In this document: in pieces, positions 1 to 7,415 of the stretch
Numbering within the stretch: the first letter of the stretch is position 1
Layout of the letters: each line of letters starts with the position of its first letter
Source of the DNA: JBBDST01 sp040904765
Lineage (GTDB): Bacteria; Actinomycetota; Nitriliruptoria; Nitriliruptorales; Nitriliruptoraceae
NCBI GenBank assembly: GCA_040904765.1
Contig: JBBDST010000005.1
Coordinates: 1 to 10,733 of the forward strand
DNA length: 10,733 bases
Direction: 5' to 3'
Notes under the pieces: model-generated
Databases searched by the model: none
Seen by the model: the letters and a program-made list of their open reading frames with translations, nothing else
What the model was told of the DNA's origin: nothing
Position numbers and translations under genes: made by a program

Positions 1-451
1 TGATAACGGCATACAGGCGAAAACGTTGCCGTCCGGCCGCTTCGCCACGCACTACTCCGTACAGGCCGTAGGTGACAACGAGCGCTGCCGCGATCGGTGC
101 GAATAGTGCCGCACCGCCGTACAGCTGGTCACGTAACAGGTAGCTGATAATGGCGGTTAAGCCCGCGATCGCGGTTAAGCCAACGGTGAGGCCGCGTACA
201 AACGTGGCCAAGTGGGTGCGGCCACCATCTGCCAGGACAACGGTTCGGGTGGTGTAGGCCTCGATTGCGGTGACACCAATCGCGATCCACAGGTACTGCA
301 ACACCCATAACACACTGATGCTGGCGTACAGTTCGGCATTCATCTGTCTGGTTGCGACCAGATTGAAACCAAACGCGGCGATGCCGTTTAGTAATGCTGC
401 AGCTGCGACGGTGACGGTCGCCTGGTAACTGCCGCGTTTGCTAGTAGCCAA
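1..451 (-). CDS. Polysaccharide flippase-like membrane protein (partial, C-terminus outside window)
   Basis: An open frame runs on the minus strand from about 451 down to the window edge and encodes about 150 residues, very rich in Ala, Leu, Ile and Val. Four likely membrane segments can be seen. They lie around YQATVTVAAAALLNGIAAFG, then around YASISVLWVLQYLWIAIGV, then in the stretch after FVRG, and finally around ALFAPIAAALVVTYGLYG. The segment with LVATRQM, followed by a Tyr-containing helix, resembles the start of Wzx/MVF-type oligosaccharide flippases, which move lipid-linked glycans across the membrane. It follows the family 2 glycosyltransferase on the same strand with about 11 bp of overlap, so the pair is probably co-transcribed. 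There is no ATG near the start. I chose TTG at 451-449; a second in-frame TTG lies at 478-476, and neither has a strong ribosome binding site. The family call is moderate because only the first third or so is visible. Another multi-spanning envelope protein is possible. Confidence 0.6.
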   Translation of the reverse strand, partial: MATSKRGSYQATVTVAAAALLNGIAAFGFNLVATRQMNAELYASISVLWVLQYLWIAIGVTAIEAYTTRTVVLADGGRTHLATFVRGLTVGLTAIAGLTAIISYLLRDQLYGGAALFAPIAAALVVTYGLYGVVRGEAAGRQRFRLYAVI

Positions 452-1157
452 CGAGTCGGACCCGTAGCAGTCGACCAATGCCGGTGACCCCGTCTCGTGG
501 CGTAATTTTTTTGCCTTCGGCGCGGCTGCGTGCCGTATAGGTGATCGGCAGTTCATACACGCGGGTGTGGCCGCGAATCAGCCCACCAGTGAGTTCCGCT
601 TCGATTTCAAAGCCGTTGGCAGTTAACGTCAACTGTTCGTATTCGTCGCGGGTAAAAAACTTGTAACAGGTGTAGGCGTCGGTGACATACCGGTCAAACA
701 GGGCCGAAGCGACCAGACTCATCAAGCGGTTACCGACCACATACCAGAACGAAAACGACGCATGTGAGCCAAACTGTCGGGTACCAAACACGACGTCTGC
801 TTCGCCTGAAACGATCGGTTCGATGAGGGTCGGGATTTGGTCCGGTTCATACTCCAAATCGGCGTCTTGCACCCCAAGAATGTCGCCTTTGGCCAGCGCA
901 AAACCGCGCCGTAACGCGGCCCCTTTGCCCCGGTTGTTGCGGGCTTTCACGATCGTTACGGCAGTGGCGTTTGGAAGCCAGTCACGTTCAACCTGATCAG
1001 TTGCGCCATCACTTGACCCGTCATCAACAATGATCAGTTCGTATGGCACAGCAAAAGTGACGGCACCAAGCGCACGCAGCACGGTTTCTAACGTTGCGCC
1101 TTCGTTGTATACGGGCATGACGAGACTCAATGTCACGTCGCCTGACTCGTTCGTCAA
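441..1157 (-). CDS. Family 2 glycosyltransferase, dolichol/polyprenyl-phosphate sugar synthase type
   Basis: This 238-residue cytoplasmic enzyme probably transfers a sugar from a nucleotide donor to polyprenyl phosphate. The GT-A fold is clear. It shows the N-terminal MPVYNEG motif (residues 14-20), VDDGSSDG (44-51), the GKGAALRRGF segment (78-87) and the metal-binding QDADLEYEPDQ (97-107, DxD at D98-D100). It also has VFGTRQFG (123-130) and the late GFEIEAELT (182-190) typical of DPM1-like enzymes. No C-terminal membrane helices are present, as in short-form family members. The start is TTG at 1157-1155. An in-frame TGA sits just upstream, and AAGGA at 1164-1168 lies 6 nt before the TTG, which supports this start. 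The flippase-like gene follows directly, so the two probably act in one lipid-linked sugar step. The exact sugar cannot be read from the sequence. Confidence 0.9.
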   Translation of the reverse strand: MTNESGDVTLSLVMPVYNEGATLETVLRALGAVTFAVPYELIIVDDGSSDGATDQVERDWLPNATAVTIVKARNNRGKGAALRRGFALAKGDILGVQDADLEYEPDQIPTLIEPIVSGEADVVFGTRQFGSHASFSFWYVVGNRLMSLVASALFDRYVTDAYTCYKFFTRDEYEQLTLTANGFEIEAELTGGLIRGHTRVYELPITYTARSRAEGKKITPRDGVTGIGRLLRVRLVGY

Positions 1158-1163
1158 CCTTCA

Positions 1164-1168
1164 TCCTT
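1164..1168 (-). promoter_or_regulatory. Ribosome binding site AAGGA for the family 2 glycosyltransferase
   Basis: On the minus strand AAGGA is followed by six bases and then TTG at 1157-1155. It supports this non-ATG start, because no ATG exists in frame between the upstream stop and the conserved MPVYNEG motif. Confidence 0.55.
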
Positions 1169-1274
1169 GTCGTTTACGGTGCGACTACCAACACTACTAC
1201 CGCCAAAAGGTAACGCGGCAGTTTGGTAACGGCCCCTATCCTTACAGACAATGGTGCGCACCCTTAAGCGGACC

Positions 1275-1282
1275 AAAAGGAG
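1275..1282 (+). promoter_or_regulatory. Ribosome binding site AAAAGGAG for the UDP-glucuronate decarboxylase
   Basis: A strong Shine-Dalgarno sequence lies 8 bases before ATG at 1291. It fixes the start there, although the reading frame stays open upstream to 1030. The upstream part overlaps the opposite-strand glycosyltransferase and is not coding. Confidence 0.8.
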
Positions 1283-1290
1283 CAGAAACC

Positions 1291-2238
1291 ATGACCGACG
1301 TGAACGGCTGGCGGGTCGTGGTTACCGGCGGGGCCGGTTTTTTAGGTTCGCATCTGGCAGACCGGCTGCTTGAAGATGGCGCTGAAGTGCTCGTGTTCGA
1401 CAATTTTCTGACCGGCGACAAGTCCAACATCAGCCACCTGATGGACAATCCTAAGTTTACGTTGATCGAACAAGACGTCACCAGTTTTTTGCATGTGGAC
1501 GGTCCGATTGATGCGGTGTTGCATTTTGCTTCTCCTGCGTCACCGATCGACTATCTGGAACTGCCGATCCAGACGCTGAAAGTCGGTTCGCTTGGCACCC
1601 ACAATGCCCTTGGACTTGCAAAAGCAAAACAGGCCCGGTTCATGCTTGCCAGCACCTCTGAGGTGTATGGCGACCCGACCGTGCATCCTCAGCCGGAAAG
1701 CTACTGGGGCAACGTGAACCCGATCGGGCCGCGTGGCGTGTACGACGAAGCGAAACGGTTTTCTGAATCGTTGGCGTTTGCCTATCACCACACGCACGGT
1801 GTAGCCATACGTGTCGCCCGGATTTTTAATACGTACGGGCCTCGCATGCGGATGCATGACGGACGAGCCGTCCCGACGTTTATTCGTCAGGCGTTAAACA
1901 ACGAACCGCTAACGATTGCCGGAGACGGCGCACAAACCCGCAGTCTCGTTTATGTCGCTGATCTGATTGACGGGTTGATGCGTCTGCTTGTCGGGGAACA
2001 CACCGGTCCGATCAACATCGGTTCACCGTTTGAAGTGAGCATGAACGAACTTGCCGACATGATTGTCACCTTGTCTGGCTCAACTGCCACGACCGTCACG
2101 ATCGACCGGCCGGTTGATGACCCGCAGGTCCGCCGGCCCGACACCACCAAAGCACGTGAACTGCTTGGTTGGTATGCCTCAACCGCGCTAGAAGACGGGC
2201 TTGCACGCACCATCGCCTGGTATCGCACTTATCGGTGA
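1291..2238 (+). CDS. UDP-glucuronate decarboxylase (UDP-xylose synthase), extended SDR family
   Basis: This 315-residue protein oxidises and decarboxylates UDP-glucuronate to UDP-xylose with bound NAD, in the cytoplasm. The Rossmann motif TGGAGFLG is at residues 12-19. The active site shows STSEVYGDP (121-129) and the YxxxK pair Y151/K155 within GVYDEAKR. HPQPESYWGNVNPIGPRG (132-149) is a strong hallmark of UXS rather than dTDP-glucose dehydratase or GalE. ARIFNTYGPRM and a late RSLVYVADLIDGLM also fit. Length matches the short soluble bacterial UXS form without a membrane anchor. The start follows from the strong ribosome binding site at 1275-1282. It is first in a five-gene plus-strand series, 51 bp before the SLH gene. 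In this context it probably supplies UDP-xylose for a surface glycan, but no xylosyltransferase can be singled out. Confidence 0.93.
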   Translation: MTDVNGWRVVVTGGAGFLGSHLADRLLEDGAEVLVFDNFLTGDKSNISHLMDNPKFTLIEQDVTSFLHVDGPIDAVLHFASPASPIDYLELPIQTLKVGSLGTHNALGLAKAKQARFMLASTSEVYGDPTVHPQPESYWGNVNPIGPRGVYDEAKRFSESLAFAYHHTHGVAIRVARIFNTYGPRMRMHDGRAVPTFIRQALNNEPLTIAGDGAQTRSLVYVADLIDGLMRLLVGEHTGPINIGSPFEVSMNELADMIVTLSGSTATTVTIDRPVDDPQVRRPDTTKARELLGWYASTALEDGLARTIAWYRTYR

Positions 2239-2289
2239 ACGGACCGACGTATGGTTGCCCCGCCCGACGTTAGGTGAAACACTGCATCC

Positions 2290-3525
2290 ATGATGCCCCT
2301 TCTCGTTCGTACCCGTTTGCTCGGCAGTGTTGCCGCCATGGCGCTGCTTAGCGTGAGCCTGCCTGCTGTCGCCTTCGCTGAAACCCACACGACGATCGAG
2401 CCGCGCGACTTTACGACTGTCTGCACCTACGATCGGAGCGCCAACCCTCCTTTTTATGATGTCGGCGTTCCCCACTATCTTGCGGTGAACTGTGCGGCGC
2501 GCTTTAACCTGGTGAAAGGTGCCGGGGACGGCCTGTATCACCCGTTCATGTCGCTGCGCCGCGACCAGGCAGCCACGGTTCTTCGCAACTGGCTTGAAAC
2601 TGCGTTTGGGTTCGCGCTGCCAGACGAGCCAGAACATCCGTTCACTGACCTTGACGGCAATGTGCACACGCCTGCTATTGGGGTGCTCACAGAGCTTGGC
2701 ATTCTCACGGGCGTGACCGAAGACACTTTTAAGCCGGGACGGTTTGTCACTCGCGGACAGTTTGCAACCATGATTCGCCAGGCCATCAGCTACGCCGATC
2801 AGCTCACAATCACCGGCGAACTTCCCCCAGACGCGTTTGTACCGTTTAGCGATATTGCCGAGCATGTGCATGCCAGCAATTTGCAGGCGATCGCTGCGAT
2901 TGGCGTACTCACCGGATTTACTGACGGCACTGCGCGGCCAAGCCAACCGTTGACTCGCGGGCAACTCGCCACCTTTTTGATGCGCGCCGCCGCCTACCTG
3001 CACACATTTGACCGGTGGGAACAGTCAGTCGTGGAACACACGTTCACGGAAACATTCGCCGTCACCGCCCTTGATGAGACGGGTGAAACGGTCACATTGT
3101 TTACCGTGCCGGTACGGATGGTCGTATACGGGTTCACCGGTGAAATTTCGCTTCGGCTTGATATGACCGAACGCGACAACTACCTAATCGAATTTGAACG
3201 TGACCGCGAAACTGATGCTGATGCTGATGCTGATGCTGATGCTGATGCAGAACCTGACCCCGATGGCGAACCGGCGCCCGAACCCGAACCGGTGTCGTTT
3301 AGTTCGCCCGGGCTTGTCCTGACCCACACTGACGGCAGTCGTGTTGCGTTGCTCGCAAACGCTGGCTGGCTCAACGCGACGACTGGCCTGTCCTACAGCG
3401 TGATTGCAGAAAGTGCCGCCACACTGCGCTTTAGTGTGCTGGCACGCTCCTATGATCAGTTCCAACTACGGCTTTCACTGACCGGCCAAGATTCGCTGGT
3501 TATTGAGTTAAGTCAGCCCGAGTGA
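2290..3525 (+). CDS. Secreted S-layer-homology (SLH) domain protein with acidic Asp-Ala linker
   Basis: This 411-residue protein has a Sec-type signal peptide. It has Arg residues at 7 and 9, a hydrophobic core, and AFA at 28-30 with likely cleavage after A30. Three SLH repeats follow, at about residues 53-106, 116-170 and 184-238. Repeats 2 and 3 carry the TRGQ motif (154-157 and 222-225), and repeat 1 has a weaker version, LRRDQ. SLH triplets anchor proteins non-covalently to cell-wall polymers. After them come a strand-rich segment (about 239-308), a low-complexity linker of six Asp-Ala pairs (309-320) and a Pro/Glu-rich stretch (to about 335), then a second strand-rich segment (336-411). 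ATG at 2290 is favoured over the adjacent ATG at 2293 because AGGTGA (2272-2277) is already 12 bases from the first. The stop overlaps the next start by 4 bp. The tail function is unknown; it may be a structural or display module. Confidence 0.85.
   Translation: MMPLLVRTRLLGSVAAMALLSVSLPAVAFAETHTTIEPRDFTTVCTYDRSANPPFYDVGVPHYLAVNCAARFNLVKGAGDGLYHPFMSLRRDQAATVLRNWLETAFGFALPDEPEHPFTDLDGNVHTPAIGVLTELGILTGVTEDTFKPGRFVTRGQFATMIRQAISYADQLTITGELPPDAFVPFSDIAEHVHASNLQAIAAIGVLTGFTDGTARPSQPLTRGQLATFLMRAAAYLHTFDRWEQSVVEHTFTETFAVTALDETGETVTLFTVPVRMVVYGFTGEISLRLDMTERDNYLIEFERDRETDADADADADADAEPDPDGEPAPEPEPVSFSSPGLVLTHTDGSRVALLANAGWLNATTGLSYSVIAESAATLRFSVLARSYDQFQLRLSLTGQDSLVIELSQPE
3212..3248 (+). repeat. 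Hexanucleotide tandem repeat (GATGCT), about 6 copies, coding Asp-Ala
   Basis: Five perfect GATGCT units plus a partial sixth lie inside the SLH gene, with period 6 unbroken over 37 bases. Because 6 is a multiple of 3, copy-number change would add or remove Asp-Ala pairs without a frameshift. The encoded run is residues 309-320 of the SLH protein. Confidence 0.95.
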
Positions 3526-5018
3526 ATCCGCACCGTCGCCTGCTTGGCGCGTTTGTGCTGGTCGGTGCCGTGTTTACGGTGCTGCGGCTTCGGGCGGTCA
3601 CGCTGCCGTTGTGGTGGGACGAAGCATTCACCGTGCAGCGTTACATCCGCGAAGGCCCAACAACCATCTTGTCGGCTGACGCGTATGTCGCCAACAACCA
3701 TGTCGCATTCTCGTTTTTTACCTGGCTTACCACCCGCCTGCTTGGTGAAGGCGACGTTGCCGTACGCCTGTGGGCGCTCATCCCGGCCATCATCGCTATC
3801 GTGCTGATCGTGCGGTTTTTAATCGTGCACGTAAACGCCTCAGTGGGGCTGATCGCACTCACTTTTGTCACCACTTCAACCCTGTGGCTTAGCCTCTCTA
3901 CCCAAGCGCGCGGCTACGGACTGGTGATTCTCGCCGCAACCATCATGCTGCTCACCGTGGTAAATAACGACCGCCAACCGCGCCTTGGTCACGACCTCAC
4001 CTTTGCTTTTGCCGGGGCAGTAGCGATCCTCACGTTCCCACCGGCCGTAGCGGTGTATCTGGCGCACGCAGGCGTGTGGCTGCTCCGCCGCCGCCGCAAC
4101 CGCCTACGGCTTGTCATCACTACCTTTGTAACCGGCGTCGCGACGGCCGTGATCTACCTGCCGATCCTGCCACTTCTCATCGAACGCAGCGACCGGGTCG
4201 GTTCACGTTTTGCCGAACCGATCGGCTGGTTCTCACCGCTTCTTGCCCCGCTACAGATCGCCGGCGGACCATCGTTTGGATTTGGAACTGGCGTTGGCTT
4301 CACCCAATCAACCGGCCCGACCTACCTGTTGTTTGGCACCGAACTGGTGTTTGGGACCGGCACCGTAACCGGCATTGTGGCGGCGATCCTTGGCGTAATC
4401 GGTCTTATCGTCGTGTTCGTTCGGGTCAGTAGTGCCCTTGGCACGCATCTGGTTGCAGGCCTTGGTGGCAGCATCGTGCTGCTCGCCCCGTTTGGGTTTC
4501 ACTTAGCCGACCGGTATCTCGCGTTCGTGCTTGTCCACAGCCTTATTGCAATAACGTTTGGGGCAGCAACCCTCTTAGGCGTGTTTGGCCAGTCCCGCAA
4601 CATGTCACAAACCATGGTTGCGGCCGCCTGTGTGTTCGCTGTTGTTGCCAGCCTGCCGGTGACTTGGCCCAGCGCAAACGTTCCCATCCAGGCGTTTCGC
4701 CCCGCCGCGCTCGATGCGAATGAGGCCCATCAAGACGGCGCAACGATCATCACCGATCACTATCACATCGGTTTTCGCGTGTATCTACCTGGAATCCCGG
4801 TCGAACGCGCACCCGATCAGGCAACCCTTGAAACACTTGTCTGTGACGCCAGCGGCCCGCGGGTCTATCTTAAAAATCCGGACGTCACCACCTATTCGAT
4901 CCCGTCATGTCTACGCGACCAGACGCCCGTGACTTACCGTCAACAACGCGCCCCTGGCACGATCGACGTGTGGTATCTGCCGGCCGTTTTCGCACCCGAA
5001 ACACCCCGCACCCGATGA
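3522..5018 (+). CDS. GT-C family membrane glycosyltransferase (ArnT/PMT, GT39-like)
   Basis: This 498-residue multi-spanning membrane protein probably transfers a sugar from a polyprenyl-phosphate donor on the outer face of the membrane. The first helix (about 8-25) is followed by LWWDEAFT (30-37), the early-loop acidic motif of GT-C enzymes with D33/E34 as likely catalytic or metal-binding residues. NNHVAF (58-63) and STQARGYGLV (126-135) also match ArnT/PMT-like families. Further helices lie roughly at 84-102, 107-123, 133-147, 161-187, 197-219, 279-301, 308-326, 331-354 and 363-381. The C-terminal 115 residues are soluble and probably extracytoplasmic. The GTG start at 3522 overlaps the SLH stop as GTGA, suggesting translational coupling, and no ATG is nearby. 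Its coupling to a secreted protein gene raises the possibility that it glycosylates that protein. The substrate is unknown. Confidence 0.82.
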   Translation: MNPHRRLLGAFVLVGAVFTVLRLRAVTLPLWWDEAFTVQRYIREGPTTILSADAYVANNHVAFSFFTWLTTRLLGEGDVAVRLWALIPAIIAIVLIVRFLIVHVNASVGLIALTFVTTSTLWLSLSTQARGYGLVILAATIMLLTVVNNDRQPRLGHDLTFAFAGAVAILTFPPAVAVYLAHAGVWLLRRRRNRLRLVITTFVTGVATAVIYLPILPLLIERSDRVGSRFAEPIGWFSPLLAPLQIAGGPSFGFGTGVGFTQSTGPTYLLFGTELVFGTGTVTGIVAAILGVIGLIVVFVRVSSALGTHLVAGLGGSIVLLAPFGFHLADRYLAFVLVHSLIAITFGAATLLGVFGQSRNMSQTMVAAACVFAVVASLPVTWPSANVPIQAFRPAALDANEAHQDGATIITDHYHIGFRVYLPGIPVERAPDQATLETLVCDASGPRVYLKNPDVTTYSIPSCLRDQTPVTYRQQRAPGTIDVWYLPAVFAPETPRTR

Positions 5019-5587
5019 ATGTCATCATCGGTGACGATGGGCACTCACGCTGCGCCTGGGTAGGCACAGACGAACAACTCATCGATTATCACGATAACGA
5101 ATGGGGCCACATCGCCCGTGAGGAAACACGCCTGTTTGAAAAGGTCTGTCTCGAAGGGTTCCAAGCCGGCCTGTCATGGCGAACGGTGTTGCATAAACGC
5201 GACCGGTTTCGTCACGTCTATGACGGCTTTGACCCGCAGATAATCGCCACCTACACCAACGACGACATCGACGCTCGTGCCAGCGACCCCAAACTGATCC
5301 GTCAACGGGCCAAACATGCTGCGGTCGTAACCAACGCCCGCAGCTATCTGAAACTGCACGATGCCGGTGGCACGTTAAACCAGATCGTGTTTGCCTCACA
5401 CGACAAAACCCGGCCCCGGCCGGTCAACCTTAACGACGTGGCCGCCTCCACGCTTGCCTCAGTGCAGCTGGCAAAAACGTTGAAAAAGCACGGCTTTGTG
5501 TTCGTCGGACCGGTCACTATGTATGCGCTGATGCAAGCCTGCGGGGTCGTCAACGACCATGTGATGGCGTGTACGACTAGCGTGTAA
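5015..5587 (+). CDS. tag: DNA-3-methyladenine glycosylase I
   Basis: This 190-residue base-excision repair enzyme removes 3-methyladenine from alkylated DNA. Family hallmarks are complete. RCAW and YHDNEWG place C13 and H26 with the same spacing as zinc ligands C4/H17 of E. coli Tag. NDHVMAC near the C-terminus gives H182 and C186, matching H175/C179. The catalytic-region motif CLEGFQAGLSW (45-55) carries E47, equivalent to E38 of E. coli. ATG at 5015 overlaps the stop of the GT-C gene as ATGA and lies just before the conserved N-terminus; the frame stays open upstream to 4907, but that part lies within the GT-C gene. The protein has the normal length and appears intact. A DNA repair gene inside a glycan gene series is odd; it is probably a coupled passenger, with no known role in glycan synthesis. 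Confidence 0.95.
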   Translation: MNVIIGDDGHSRCAWVGTDEQLIDYHDNEWGHIAREETRLFEKVCLEGFQAGLSWRTVLHKRDRFRHVYDGFDPQIIATYTNDDIDARASDPKLIRQRAKHAAVVTNARSYLKLHDAGGTLNQIVFASHDKTRPRPVNLNDVAASTLASVQLAKTLKKHGFVFVGPVTMYALMQACGVVNDHVMACTTSV

Positions 5588-5596
5588 ACCACGCGC

Positions 5597-5602
5597 AAAG
5601 GA
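5597..5602 (+). promoter_or_regulatory. Ribosome binding site AAAGGA deciding a GTG start
   Basis: AAAGGA lies 7 bases before GTG at 5610, in the 22-bp gap after the tag stop. It supports this GTG as the start of the two-part glycosyltransferase. Confidence 0.65.
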
Positions 5603-5609
5603 CACCCAC

Positions 5610-7415
5610 GTGACCCTGCAAGACGACGACACGCTGGCGCGGCTCATCACGCTCGATGCGCCGCTTGGCTGGCTCACAAAAAACGACCTTGCCGATGTGC
5701 TTCGCGACGCCGATCGACGCATCGCCACCGCCGACCGGCAAGTCGAAACGCTGATGCGCCGCCTGTCCTTTGCTTCACGCCTGCTGCTGCCATGGCGCGA
5801 CACCCCGCCCATCTTGCCCCACCAAAGCGAACCTGGACTTGCCAGCAGCAAAGCGCGCGACGTTGCCGCACGCGGCTACGAACCGTTGCGCATCGCCCGC
5901 CCGCGTGCCTTTCCTGAACTGCGGGTCGCACACCTTGGCGTCACTACCCGCTTTGCCACCCTGGCACCCCACACGCCAGTTACCGAAGCAACGTTTGAAA
6001 CGGTGCTTGACGCAAGCGACCTGCTGCTCATCGAACCGCCCGACGACAACCCCAACTTTCTGGCGTCTTTTGCCCCCCTTATACTTGCTGCAGCCGCCCA
6101 ACGTCACGTGCAAAGTGTGGTCGTGTTTAGCGCCGCGCCCAAAGAAAGCGTGTGGCACGCTGCGACGGTCGTGATCAGTGAAACCAAAGGTCACAGCGAA
6201 ACGATTCCGTTAAGTATCGACACGTCCGTGTTCAACCCGGTCGGTTACGCCAATGTCACACCGGACCCGCTGGTCGCCATCAGCCACACCAACACGCTGC
6301 CAGAACGGTTAACCACAACCGAATTCACCCCCCGCATCGTCACCCCACGTGGCATCAGTCACCCCGACGTTGACCCGTTGACGATCCGCACCATCGGCAC
6401 CCCGTACGGGCTACGCCACGCCCTACGGCAAGCAACCGTGCTGGCAGATCTGCCCGAACTGCGCCACCGCGACCCTCAAGCAGCCGCACGACTGATGCTC
6501 GCCGCACTTGCCTGCGGCATACCGGTGGTCACAACCGACGACACTCACCAAACCCTGGCACCAGCAGGCGTTTTTGTCACCGACATGTTCGCCGACACCG
6601 TGCATCAGCTGGTTGATGACCTCGATCGACGAGAACGGGCCAGCATCACCGCCCGCCGGCAGGTGCTCACCGACCATTCACGCCTAGCCGCCTTCACCCG
6701 GCTGCTTGAAATCGTCGGCTATCCGCTTCCCACACCGCCCAAAGTGACCGTGCTGCTGGCCACCAACCGGCCAAACTTTATCGACGCGGCGTTAAGCCGC
6801 ATCGCCAACCAAAACTATTCAAACGTCGACGTGTCCCTTGTCCTTCACGGCGAGACGTTCGATGACGTTGAAACCCCAAACCATCCGCTTATCGGTGCCG
6901 TCACCCGCGTCGCGCAAACGTTCACGCTTGGATCATGCTTAAACACGGCCCTTGATCACGCCAGCGGCACGTTCGTCGCCAAAATGGATGACGATGACCA
7001 TTACGGGGCAGATCATCTGCAAGATCTGATGCTTGCCCACGACTACGCGAAAGCCGACATTGTCGGGAAACAAGCCGAATACGTGTATCTGGCTGACCGC
7101 GACGTCACCATACGACGGGCTTTAGGACCAAGTGAACGCCGCCGGCAGCATGTGGCCGGCCCAACCCCGTTGATGCGCCGTGAACTTTTACTCACCCACC
7201 GGTTTTTACCGATCCCACGCCGGGTCGACTCCACTTTGTATGAACGGGTAATCAACGCTGGCGGGCACGTGTATGCAACCCATGCGCGCGATTTCGTGTT
7301 GGAACGGCGCAGCAGCGGACATACCTGGACGGTTGACGACGACGTGTTTCGCGCCGAAGCCACCGAAACGTTCGATGGGCTTGCCATCAACGAAGCAGCA
7401 AGCACCCCACGTTAA
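5610..7415 (+). CDS. Two-part glycosyltransferase: degenerate GT-B-like N-terminal half and family 2 GT-A C-terminal half
   Basis: This 601-residue cytoplasmic protein is probably involved in surface glycan assembly. Residues 24-52 form a charged, possibly coiled-coil helix. Residues 105-365 resemble a GT-B or CgeB-like unit. Its late segment, DPQAAARLMLAALACGIPVV (288-307), matches the family 4/CgeB pattern for the nucleotide-binding C-lobe, but the usual Glu-x7-Glu is not evident, so this half may be inactive. Residues 378-560 are a family 2 GT-A domain. It starts KVTVLLATNRPNF (378-390), includes the ALDHASGTFVAKMDDDDHYG segment (447-466) with the acidic DxD site at 460-463, and ends near THARDFVLERRSSGHTW. 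The GTG start at 5610 is supported by AAAGGA. It closes the plus-strand operon, 22 bp after tag. Its stop lies in a TTAA palindrome shared with the convergent gene. Sugar and acceptor are unknown. Confidence 0.8.
   Translation: MTLQDDDTLARLITLDAPLGWLTKNDLADVLRDADRRIATADRQVETLMRRLSFASRLLLPWRDTPPILPHQSEPGLASSKARDVAARGYEPLRIARPRAFPELRVAHLGVTTRFATLAPHTPVTEATFETVLDASDLLLIEPPDDNPNFLASFAPLILAAAAQRHVQSVVVFSAAPKESVWHAATVVISETKGHSETIPLSIDTSVFNPVGYANVTPDPLVAISHTNTLPERLTTTEFTPRIVTPRGISHPDVDPLTIRTIGTPYGLRHALRQATVLADLPELRHRDPQAAARLMLAALACGIPVVTTDDTHQTLAPAGVFVTDMFADTVHQLVDDLDRRERASITARRQVLTDHSRLAAFTRLLEIVGYPLPTPPKVTVLLATNRPNFIDAALSRIANQNYSNVDVSLVLHGETFDDVETPNHPLIGAVTRVAQTFTLGSCLNTALDHASGTFVAKMDDDDHYGADHLQDLMLAHDYAKADIVGKQAEYVYLADRDVTIRRALGPSERRRQHVAGPTPLMRRELLLTHRFLPIPRRVDSTLYERVINAGGHVYATHARDFVLERRSSGHTWTVDDDVFRAEATETFDGLAINEAASTPR
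7412..7415. other. TTAA palindrome supplying stop codons to two convergent genes
   Basis: The plus-strand gene ends with TAA at 7413-7415 and the minus-strand gene with TAA read from 7414 to 7412. Both stops are therefore encoded in the same four bases, and there is no intergenic space for a dedicated terminator. Confidence 0.9.

Larger units (their letters stand above)
1158..1290. promoter_or_regulatory. Divergent intergenic region, probable promoters in both directions
   Basis: This 133-bp gap separates the minus-strand glycosyltransferase pair from the plus-strand operon and should hold promoters for both. On the plus strand a weak candidate is TTGGTA (1223-1228), 18 bp, then GACAAT (1247-1252), each matching four of six consensus bases. 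The heptamer GGTAACG occurs twice as a direct repeat (1209-1215 and 1225-1231), overlapping the candidate -35. I see no convincing minus-strand promoter. Box assignments are weak; the claim that promoters lie here rests on gene orientation. Confidence 0.4.

Noticed and set aside
1030..1290. N-terminal extension of the decarboxylase reading frame
   Set aside because: It overlaps the opposite-strand glycosyltransferase. The strong AAAAGGAG site and the Rossmann motif place the start at 1291.
2188..3003. 271-codon minus-strand open frame opposite the SLH gene
   Set aside because: Its composition is that of a shadow frame (many Arg, His, Lys, no family motif), and the plus strand has signal peptide and SLH repeats.
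4907..5014. N-terminal extension of the tag frame
   Set aside because: It lies wholly within the GT-C gene, and conserved Tag sequence begins just after ATG at 5015.
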